Part shown: positions 45,135 through 52,731 of the stretch, piece by piece
Layout of the letters: every line of letters starts with the position of its first letter
Position numbering within the stretch: the stretch's first letter is position 1
Assembly: GCA_031276035.1 (NCBI GenBank)
Contig: JAISNV010000034.1
Location: forward strand, 62,001-126,000
Source of the DNA: Bacteroidales bacterium
Lineage (GTDB): Bacteria > Bacteroidota > Bacteroidia > Bacteroidales > BM520
Reading direction: 5' to 3'
DNA length: 64,000 bases
The notes under the pieces: generated by a model
Seen by the model: only the letters and a program-made list of their open reading frames with translations
Databases searched by the model: none
What the model was told of the DNA's origin: nothing
Made by a program: the position numbers and the translations under genes

Positions 45135-48100
45135 ATGAATATGAAACCATATTTTAGTGCATTTTTATGCATAATATCTCTAACTTTTTTTTATACTGTT
45201 GAGGCGAAAAATTTTCATAATAATGAAATTATTTGCAATATAGAATCTTCAACAGAAACAAGCAATTGTGAAACTATTTATCATGAATTTTGGGATACGG
45301 GTTGTTATATGTATTCTTGGAATAGTGAGGTATATACCAACAGTGGTAATTATACTCAAAGATTCACGGCCTCAAATGGTTGCGATAGTATAGTAACTTT
45401 ACATTTAACGATGTATGTGCCGGCTGAATATGAATATTATATTTCAGTTTGCGGTTCGTACACTCGCAATGGTGTAACATATACGGAATCCGGAACTTAC
45501 CATCAACCGTTTTATACTCCCGGAAAATGTGATAGTATTGTAACCCTGCATATTACCATCAAACCTATTCATAATGTTCAGATATATGATTATGTATGTA
45601 AAGACCATATCTATCAAAATTACGGTTTTTACGTTAACTCTGTCGGACAACAAAGTCCTATTATTAGAACACGGACTGTAACTTCTTCATTGGGTTGTGA
45701 TAGCATAGTAACGCTTAATCTAACAATAACTAATCCTGAGTATCATCAAAGAGGTATCATTGCTTGCGGCCAATATATTTGGGAAGGAATTACTTACGAT
45801 GTGTCCGGATCTTACACAAGAGTTTTTCAAAATACAAACGGCTGTGATAGCATTGTAACCTTAAATCTCACTATTTTATCCGTATCTTATGGCGAAACAT
45901 CTGCTGCAGCTTGTGAATCATATACTTGGTACGGTAAAACATATTATGAAAGTGGCGATTATCAACATGCATTAAGTAATTCTATTGGTTGCGACAGTAT
46001 TGTAACTCTTCATTTGACAATACACGAGCCTTATAATTTGGAAATACATGATGAAATTTGTAAAGGAGGAATTTATAACCAATACGGTTTCAATATTCCG
46101 ACGGCAGATCTTTCTGGATTAATTACAGAAACTATTGATTTAGGTTCTACTATACATAATTGTGACAGTACAAAAACATTATATCTTACAGTTCATGAAA
46201 GATATAATGATACTGTTGATATAGTTTCTTGCGGACCTTATACCTGGAATAATCATATCTATCCGGTTAGTGGTTATTATCGGCAATTTTTTACCGATCA
46301 GTATGAATGCGATAGTATTGTTACAATAAATTTAACTGTAGGCAGAAATTGGGAGATGGATGAATATATAGAATCTTGTGGCCCGACTTATTATCAAGGA
46401 TATTATTACATTCAATCGGGGATATTTCAGAAGTATTTTAAATCAATATACGGTTGTGATAGTATTGTTAATTTACATGTAACTATTTATCCGCAAATTC
46501 AGTATTATAATTACGATACCACAGCTTGCGGTAATCCGTTTTATTGGGGTGGAGGTGTTTATACAGAGCCCGGAACTTATACAAATACTTTTGTTAATTC
46601 GCATGGTTGTGACAGCGTAGTTACCCTCAATATATTAGGTTTTCAAGATTTTGCTTATGGAGAATTTGATGAAACTACTTGTGGAAGTTATACCTGGAGA
46701 GGAATAACATATACTGCATCCGGTGATTATTCTCAAGCCATATCACGGCCGGGACTTTGTGACAGCCTTGTTACTCTTCATCTTACTATTTTAGAAGAAT
46801 ATTATAAAGTGGTTAATGCTGAAGATTGTATATCATTTACATACAATGGGGAAACATATACCGAGTCTGGACAGTATTTTCAATCTTTTATTAACCATTT
46901 AGGTTGTGATAGTGTTTATGAAATTAATGTTATAATTTATCCCGAATACGACATAGTTCTTTATGATAATGCTTGCAGAGGTGAGATTTATGATAAATAC
47001 GGATTTGTTATTAATACAAGTAATTTATCTGGAGTTATTTCTCGAACTCTGCATTTGGAAAGTATTCATGATTGTGATAGTACAGTAACCTTATATCTTA
47101 ATGTATTGCCGATTTATCATATGGATATTTTTGATTCTGTATGTAAAGGTGAAATTTATAATAAACACGGATTTACAATAAATACGGCAAATTTAAACGG
47201 TACCATTATTGAAAATTTAACTTTGCAGACTATTAATAATTGTGATAGTGTATTGGCGTTGCACTTAACAATACATCCGGTTTATAATATTACTTTAAGT
47301 GAATCCGGATGTGATTCTGTAGTGTGGAACGGACAAGTTTATACACAGTCGGGAAGTTATTCTCAAAATTTTATTACTAAATATGGTTGTGATAGTATTG
47401 TAACAAAAAATATTACGATTAATAAACCTACATCACGTAATTTATATGAAGAAGCTTGCGATTTCTTTTCTTGGTTCGGGGTAACCTATTCTTCTTCCGG
47501 TATATATGAATATACTACTACGGGAGCAAATGGTTGTGATAGTGTTTTAATCTTAAACTTAACAATTTATCCTGTTTATGATGTGTCTGAAACCGTTCAT
47601 TCCTGCGGGCCATATACTTGGAACGGACAAACATATTCGCAATCTGGAATATATTCACGCACCTTTTCTTCTCATAACGGTTGTGATAGTATTGTTAAAA
47701 AAGAAATATTTATTCATTATACGCAAAGTACATATAACCAGCATGTAAGTTGTGGCCCGTATATTTGGGAAGGTGATATATACACTCAAAGCGGCATCTA
47801 TATTAAACCGTTTAAAGATATATATGGTTGTGATAGTATATCAACCCTTGATCTTACAGTTATTTCCTCTCCCGGTGTGGGCGTAATTGTCGGTCCTTCA
47901 AATGTAGCGATTGCTGAAGGCTCTCAGAATGAAGTTTTTGAATATACAGTTACGGGAGTAGATAATGCGAAAGAATATATTTGGAAAGTTTCCAACGAAT
48001 ATTGGGTTGTAGTTCCTAATGGTAAAAAATGTAGATTATTTGTAACAACTCCGGGTAGTGCGGTTTTATCTGTAAAAGCCGTTGGCGAGTGTATAGGAGA

Positions 48101-48398
48101 TCCGGCGGAATTGAATATTAATGCTGTGTTCGGTATTAATGATTATGTTGATGATAATATAAGTATTTATCCAAATCCTGCCGACGATATTGTAAATATT
48201 AAATTTGAAGGATTAGAAGGAAAAGTTAATATTAAAATAACCGATTATGCCGGAAAATTAATAGATAACTTCAATGTCTTTATTGATTCAAACAATACTA
48301 TAATTCCATATTCAGTAAATAATTTTAGCAAAGGGTTGTATTTGTTTGTAATATCCGATGAAAAAAATTCGTTTGTAAATAAAATAATAATAAAATAA
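45135..48398 (+). CDS. Type IX-secreted repeat protein with 17 GCDS-type units and sorting domain
   Basis: 1087 residues. A signal peptide (about 1-24) is followed, from about 50 to 910, by 17 imperfect units each ending in a strand like GCDSIVTLHLTI. Most units read SCGxYTWxGxxYxxSGxY then GCDS, with paired cysteines that could be disulfide-bonded. About four are a second type with CKGEIYNKYGF then CDS. Then comes an Ig/PKD-like domain (GPSNVAIAEG...) and a C-terminal type A sorting domain (ISIYPNPADDIVNI to GLYLFVIS). It is predicted to cross the outer membrane by type IX secretion and be anchored on A-LPS or released. Ligand unknown. Confidence 0.9.
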   Translation: MNMKPYFSAFLCIISLTFFYTVEAKNFHNNEIICNIESSTETSNCETIYHEFWDTGCYMYSWNSEVYTNSGNYTQRFTASNGCDSIVTLHLTMYVPAEYEYYISVCGSYTRNGVTYTESGTYHQPFYTPGKCDSIVTLHITIKPIHNVQIYDYVCKDHIYQNYGFYVNSVGQQSPIIRTRTVTSSLGCDSIVTLNLTITNPEYHQRGIIACGQYIWEGITYDVSGSYTRVFQNTNGCDSIVTLNLTILSVSYGETSAAACESYTWYGKTYYESGDYQHALSNSIGCDSIVTLHLTIHEPYNLEIHDEICKGGIYNQYGFNIPTADLSGLITETIDLGSTIHNCDSTKTLYLTVHERYNDTVDIVSCGPYTWNNHIYPVSGYYRQFFTDQYECDSIVTINLTVGRNWEMDEYIESCGPTYYQGYYYIQSGIFQKYFKSIYGCDSIVNLHVTIYPQIQYYNYDTTACGNPFYWGGGVYTEPGTYTNTFVNSHGCDSVVTLNILGFQDFAYGEFDETTCGSYTWRGITYTASGDYSQAISRPGLCDSLVTLHLTILEEYYKVVNAEDCISFTYNGETYTESGQYFQSFINHLGCDSVYEINVIIYPEYDIVLYDNACRGEIYDKYGFVINTSNLSGVISRTLHLESIHDCDSTVTLYLNVLPIYHMDIFDSVCKGEIYNKHGFTINTANLNGTIIENLTLQTINNCDSVLALHLTIHPVYNITLSESGCDSVVWNGQVYTQSGSYSQNFITKYGCDSIVTKNITINKPTSRNLYEEACDFFSWFGVTYSSSGIYEYTTTGANGCDSVLILNLTIYPVYDVSETVHSCGPYTWNGQTYSQSGIYSRTFSSHNGCDSIVKKEIFIHYTQSTYNQHVSCGPYIWEGDIYTQSGIYIKPFKDIYGCDSISTLDLTVISSPGVGVIVGPSNVAIAEGSQNEVFEYTVTGVDNAKEYIWKVSNEYWVVVPNGKKCRLFVTTPGSAVLSVKAVGECIGDPAELNINAVFGINDYVDDNISIYPNPADDIVNIKFEGLEGKVNIKITDYAGKLIDNFNVFIDSNNTIIPYSVNNFSKGLYLFVISDEKNSFVNKIIIK

Positions 48399-48400
48399 TT

Positions 48401-49186
48401 ATGAATTATAAAAGAGTTGTTTTTTGTGCTTTGTTTCTGGGATTAATATTTTCCCCGGTATTTTTGCAAGCACAACAAAGATATTTTATGGGAAAAAGAT
48501 CTTTTGATAGTGATATAAAAATCGGTTTGAAAGCAGGTGTTAATTTTGCTAAAATGACATACTCCGATAATAGAATAGCCGATTTAGATCAGGTTTTTAA
48601 AGCTCGTCCTATAATTGGTGCCACTGTAGAAATTCCTTTAACAAAGGTTTTCTCTATTAGTCCGGAAGTATTAATCGTTGGAAGAGGAACTTATACACAA
48701 TATGATAATAGTAATGGTATTTCCGAAACTTATTCGATAAAATCAAATCATATTGATTTAAGAGTACCGGTTTTAATAAATATTCCTATTAACGGAAAAA
48801 ATAGATTTTATGTTTATGTGGCTCCTGATATTGCATTTAGAATAGGTGGAAACATTTCTGTCGTAACTTCAAACGTAAACAATCAGGGAAATAAACAAGC
48901 CGATGTTAGCAAAAGTAATATGGCATTAACAAGTTTTGGACTTATTGGCGGCGGAGGTTGTCGCTTTAATATTCCCGTAACAAAAAATTTCTATTTAGTA
49001 GCAAGAGTTGAACTGGGTTATAATCATGGTTTAATAGACACATTCTCCGATATGGAAAAAGACGGCAGCACAACTCCGATTAACATTAATTCTTATGATA
49101 TTCAAGGAACTCGAACCCATAGAGGTATTGAAGCAGCCGTAGTTTTAAGTATTCCCTTAGATAAAGGCGAAGCTTTTTGTAGATAA
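48401..49186 (+). CDS. PorT-family-like outer membrane beta-barrel protein
   Basis: 261 residues. Signal peptide ends at about QAQQ (residue 25). The mature part opens IKIGLKAGVNFAKMTY and continues as alternating strands (VFSISPEVLIVGRGTY, FYVYVAPDIAFRIGG, NFYLVARVELGYNHG), the pattern of small outer-membrane barrels labelled outer membrane beta-barrel/PorT family. It starts 2 bp after the sorted repeat protein and is probably co-expressed with it; an anchoring or partner role is inference only. Confidence 0.85.
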   Translation: MNYKRVVFCALFLGLIFSPVFLQAQQRYFMGKRSFDSDIKIGLKAGVNFAKMTYSDNRIADLDQVFKARPIIGATVEIPLTKVFSISPEVLIVGRGTYTQYDNSNGISETYSIKSNHIDLRVPVLINIPINGKNRFYVYVAPDIAFRIGGNISVVTSNVNNQGNKQADVSKSNMALTSFGLIGGGGCRFNIPVTKNFYLVARVELGYNHGLIDTFSDMEKDGSTTPININSYDIQGTRTHRGIEAAVVLSIPLDKGEAFCR

Positions 49187-49255
49187 TATTAAAAACAATA
49201 TTAATATAAATTAATAACCGAAGTACCTAATTGGGATATAACAGGGTAAAAGATT

Positions 49256-50125
49256 ATGCGAAAAATATCAGTTATTGTTCTTACACTCATTATGATAATT
49301 TCTTTCTCCTCCTGTGAAAAAGAAGGAATTTACAATCCTAAAAGAAAAATCAGTAAAATTTATGTCGAAGCAAAAACAATAGAAAAATATTTGGTTGAAG
49401 AGTGGAGTTGGGATGATAATAAATTAGTAAAAATTGAATTTCCGAATAGAGTTAATCCTGAGGATGACAGTTATCAACTTTTTGAGTATGACGGGAATTT
49501 AATTTCAACAGTAACAAACTCAGATGGAACAAAAATTATTTTTACATATTCAGGTAAAGAATTGACAAATGTGAAATATACTTTTGGAGATGAAATATTA
49601 GAGGACTATGAAATTATACATAGTAAAAATAAAATTTCGAAAATAATTATCACAAGAAATTATGATTATTTAAGGAATTATGATATTAAATTTTCTCCTT
49701 TGTATTTTCTGTTCCCAAGGCATATAGCTGATGTTATGCAAAATAAAAGAATGGAAGATAGTTCTTTAAAGAGTATTTCGGAATTTTCGAAAGTTACTAC
49801 TATCACTCTGACATGGGATGGTAATAATCCGCAAAAAATAACGGAAGAAAGCATGGAATATTTTGGACAATATTTTCTTTATCTTGAATTTAATTATGAT
49901 AAAAATTATTCTCCATTTTCCGGCTTTTTCTTGGACGAATTTTACGGTCTTTCAAAAAACAATTGTACATACATTAAAAGCACAAACTCAGCAAATGAAA
50001 ATGTTTTTGAAACCTATAATGAATATACTTTCACTTCCGGCAGTAAATTTCCGATAGAATGTTACCAACATTACAGCATGAACAATTCTATCTATATTAG
50101 AACATTTTATGAGTATTTAGATTAA
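49256..50125 (+). CDS. Hypothetical lipoprotein, 289 aa
   Basis: N-terminal signal with lipobox FSSC (Cys about 20). The mature protein is beta-rich with WSWDDNKLVKIEF, YDGNLISTVTNSDGTKIIFTY and LTWDGNNPQKI, repeating units of the form W/Y-D-x-N-L-xx-I. That resembles the YD/RHS-like or DUF4595-type lipoproteins frequent in Bacteroidota; no firm family call. It is 69 bp after the beta-barrel gene. Confidence 0.75.
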   Translation: MRKISVIVLTLIMIISFSSCEKEGIYNPKRKISKIYVEAKTIEKYLVEEWSWDDNKLVKIEFPNRVNPEDDSYQLFEYDGNLISTVTNSDGTKIIFTYSGKELTNVKYTFGDEILEDYEIIHSKNKISKIIITRNYDYLRNYDIKFSPLYFLFPRHIADVMQNKRMEDSSLKSISEFSKVTTITLTWDGNNPQKITEESMEYFGQYFLYLEFNYDKNYSPFSGFFLDEFYGLSKNNCTYIKSTNSANENVFETYNEYTFTSGSKFPIECYQHYSMNNSIYIRTFYEYLD

Positions 50126-50190
50126 TATGTAAAAATCATATAAACACTTTTCTATTTTCATTTCAAATATTATTATTAAAAAAACCGATT

Positions 50191-50706
50191 ATGACAAAAT
50201 CAAATAGTCTTAGCACTAATTTACGATTAAAAGAACGCCCCATTGATATCTTTTTTATTATTATTTTTTCCATTTTTGCTATTACATCCTGTATTGCAGA
50301 TATGTTACCAACAATTGGTGTAAATTTTAATGAAGAATCATCTAATTTTATTGTTAATGCTAATCATTGGTATGCTGAAGGAACAGACCCTTTGTTTCAA
50401 AATCCTCCGGTTTGGATGAGAATCGTTACTGGATTATCTTCCTTTGTTTATATGCCTTTTTACATAATCTTGGTAATAGCATTAATAAAAGGATGGAATA
50501 AAATACAATTACCGTCGGTGATTTATGCCACAATGATTGCTACAATTACCGGGGTAATTGTTTTTGGTGTTGAATTCTTTGGTGAACCAGAATGGAGAAC
50601 ACCAAATCCTGTGAAGTTTCTGTCTTTTAATCTTCCCTATGTTCTTATTCCGATTTTACTTTTAATAAGAATGAGAAAACCTTTACCCTTTACAAGGAAG
50701 TTTTAA
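50191..50706 (+). CDS. EXPERA-family integral membrane protein
   Basis: 171 residues with four hydrophobic helices (about 20-42, 82-102, 107-127, 142-160). The first carries ERPIDIFFIIIFSI and Asp37, followed by a polar loop with Trp residues (NHWYAEG, PVWMRIV). This pattern fits the EXPERA/emopamil-binding-like family (PF05241), which in eukaryotes includes sterol isomerases and TMEM97; the bacterial role is unknown. The last 60 bp are repeated as a diverged fragment about 1.1 kb downstream. Confidence 0.75.
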   Translation: MTKSNSLSTNLRLKERPIDIFFIIIFSIFAITSCIADMLPTIGVNFNEESSNFIVNANHWYAEGTDPLFQNPPVWMRIVTGLSSFVYMPFYIILVIALIKGWNKIQLPSVIYATMIATITGVIVFGVEFFGEPEWRTPNPVKFLSFNLPYVLIPILLLIRMRKPLPFTRKF

Positions 50707-51101
50707 ACAATAGATAATTGATGATGTTTTTTGAGTTATATTTCTCGATAATATCTATCATTATATCAAGAAGATAAACTTTTTATTGGAGAACTCTATT
50801 CCGATTGTTTTTCTAAGAATTGTTTTCAGAGGGTTCCATAAATTAATTCCGAAGTTTCGACTTTGGTTATTTTTGATTACTAAACTTAGGAATGCTGTTG
50901 AGAGATTCTCCAGTAAAGATGTTTTTTCAACGGATGCTTTGTTTCTCATGTTTTTTATTTGCAGAACTGATAGAAATTTCTCACACTCAATCTTAGAAAC
51001 AAATGGACAACTTAAAAGCATACTCTTCTTAACTACGTTTTTTACATACTAATTCTTAATTAACTTTTGTAATATTATTTTTTATTGTAATGCTCAAAAA
51101 C
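50707..51101. other. Intergenic region, no recognised gene
   Basis: Two short open frames overlap on opposite strands (50761-51021 minus, 86 codons; 50786-51052 plus, 88 codons). Neither resembles a family I know or has a promoter element, and their near-complete overlap suggests chance or a decayed gene. Confidence 0.4.
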
Positions 51102-51133
51102 AAAAAAGGTTGTCCCAAAAAGACAACCTTTTT
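51102..51133. terminator. Bidirectional rho-independent terminator
   Basis: Stem AAAAAAGGTTGTC (51102-51114) with GACAACCTTTTT (51122-51133), 7-base loop. Both strands end in a T run, so it can serve the lipoprotein gene on the minus strand and the plus-strand unit to the left. Confidence 0.9.
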
Positions 51134-51155
51134 ATATAAGTTAAAAAATTTTAAT

Positions 51156-51572
51156 TTATTTTGAACTTAATTTATATTCAGAGGAAATTGTTTTTTCATC
51201 TTGACTTGAACTTTTCGAAGATGTACTGATAAAAGTGTCATTATCAATAGTAATTATATTATCTTCTCCTTCTTTAATTTGGAATTTTGAAACAGTATAA
51301 TATCTATCAGAATAAGTTTGGTTTATAAAAAATTTGAAGGAAATTTGAATTTTTTCTACACCGTCAACTTCGAAAGATTGAGAAGAGGACCCTGCCCCAA
51401 TAGTTCCGATATTTTCTTGATGTACAACATCATTTCCGGAATAACCAAAACAAATTACTTCAGACAATTGATAATCAGTGCTATTTTTAACAGCAACTGT
51501 AGTGGTTTTTGTGCAACTACAAAAAACAATAGTTAAAACCAACAATAAAGAGAATTTTGTAAAAATTTTCAT
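51156..51572 (-). CDS. Hypothetical lipoprotein, 138 aa
   Basis: Signal peptide with lipobox FCSC (Cys about 20), then a mature part of about 118 residues: TTTVAVKNSTDYQLSEVICF and strands ending in a Ser/Lys-rich tail (SSKSSSQDEKTISSEY). No family recognised. It is a single-gene unit with a TAATTTTG promoter 40 bp upstream and a strong bidirectional terminator downstream. Confidence 0.75.
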   Translation of the reverse strand: MKIFTKFSLLLVLTIVFCSCTKTTTVAVKNSTDYQLSEVICFGYSGNDVVHQENIGTIGAGSSSQSFEVDGVEKIQISFKFFINQTYSDRYYTVSKFQIKEGEDNIITIDNDTFISTSSKSSSQDEKTISSEYKLSSK

Positions 51573-51612
51573 GATAATAAAGAATTAAATTAGTAAATAA
51601 TGATATTTTTTG

Positions 51613-51620
51613 CAAAATTA
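51613..51620 (-). promoter_or_regulatory. -7 element of the 51.2-kb lipoprotein gene
   Basis: TAATTTTG on the minus strand; matches TAnnTTTG. Confidence 0.6.
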
Positions 51621-51758
51621 AATAAAAAATTTCAATAATATACAAGAAAAGGTTTTTAATTTTAATTAAGAATCGTCTGATATTATTGTTATGCTAATAG
51701 TAAATACACTTTGTTACAAAATTCTTATTTAAATAAGAATATGGATAATCTTTTTTCC

Positions 51759-51824
51759 GTTCTTCTTCTTCCGATTTTATTTTAATAAGAAAAAACCAAT
51801 TACCCTTTACGAGGAAGTTTTATT
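51759..51824 (+). pseudogene. Diverged partial copy of the EXPERA gene 3' end
   Basis: This stretch resembles 50641-50706. Shared blocks include TTCCGATTTTA, TTTTAATAAGAA, TACCCTTTAC and AGGAAGTTTTA. It has small indels and no open frame. It lies in the 323-bp gap between the lipoprotein and comF, where I see no gene. Confidence 0.6.
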
Positions 51825-51895
51825 AGATATAATTTAATTATAAATTTGTTTTGAATTCCGTTTCATGCTTTTGATATTTGAATATTTTTAAATTT

Positions 51896-52561
51896 TCATT
51901 TCACAAATCCCAAAGTAAATACACTAACCTTTACATTGTATTTTAGAAGTTTGGAAATACAGGACTCCAGAGTTGCACCGGTTGTTAAAACATCATCAAC
52001 AATTAGAATGTGCTTATTATCTATTTCTTTCTGATTTACAACTACGAATTTATCTTTGATATTTAAGTATCTACTATATTTGTCTTTTTTTGTCTGTGTT
52101 TCTGTTTGTTTAGGCTTAATTAAACATTTTGTTAATACGGGTTTAGATAATTCTTGTGCCAATCCGTTAGAAATCACTTCACTTTGATTATAACCTCTCG
52201 TTTTTAATTTTTCCGGATGTAAAGGAACAGGAATAATAATATCAATGTCCGAATAAAAAGATCTTAATTCTTTTCCGGCTATTTTCCCTAAATAAAAGCC
52301 TATTTCATGCTTCCCTTTATATTTTAAATAATGAAGTATTGATTGGGAACTACTATGTTTACTAAAATAAATAAATGACGTTGCTTTCACAACAAAAACC
52401 CTTCCGTAAAATATTTGTTCTATGATATTATTAGATGTATTATGCAGATTTGTCACCGGCAAATTAAACTTACAATAATCACAAAGCAAATATTCATGTT
52501 CATATAAAGGTTTTTTGCATCCGTAACAAATCTTTGGGAAAAATAAATCTAATAAACCCAT
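51896..52561 (-). CDS. comF: ComF family phosphoribosyltransferase-like protein
   Basis: 221 residues. An N-terminal four-cysteine zinc ribbon (CYGCKKPLYEHEYLLCDYC) is followed by a type I phosphoribosyltransferase fold with VPLHPEKLKTRGYNQSE and the PRPP loop ILIVDDVLTTGATLES. ComF-like proteins are linked to DNA uptake in competent bacteria, but the family is also widespread in non-competent species. No other competence gene is nearby. Confidence 0.9.
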   Translation of the reverse strand: MGLLDLFFPKICYGCKKPLYEHEYLLCDYCKFNLPVTNLHNTSNNIIEQIFYGRVFVVKATSFIYFSKHSSSQSILHYLKYKGKHEIGFYLGKIAGKELRSFYSDIDIIIPVPLHPEKLKTRGYNQSEVISNGLAQELSKPVLTKCLIKPKQTETQTKKDKYSRYLNIKDKFVVVNQKEIDNKHILIVDDVLTTGATLESCISKLLKYNVKVSVFTLGFVK

Positions 52562-52731
52562 ACAATTTTATTCTTAATCATTATGATATAAGAAATGTCT
52601 TTGTTTTTTTAGAAAAATTATAACAAGAAGTGAGACAATGTAAAAAAGTAAAATATAAAGTGTGTGCGGAAGTAGAAGAAGTAGAAGAGCAAATTAAACA
52701 GGATAATACTCTGATTTATTGAGATTAAGTG

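Noticed and set aside
52660-52700. GAAGTAGAA direct repeats downstream of comF
   Set aside because: Short low-complexity purine-rich repeats without further structure.
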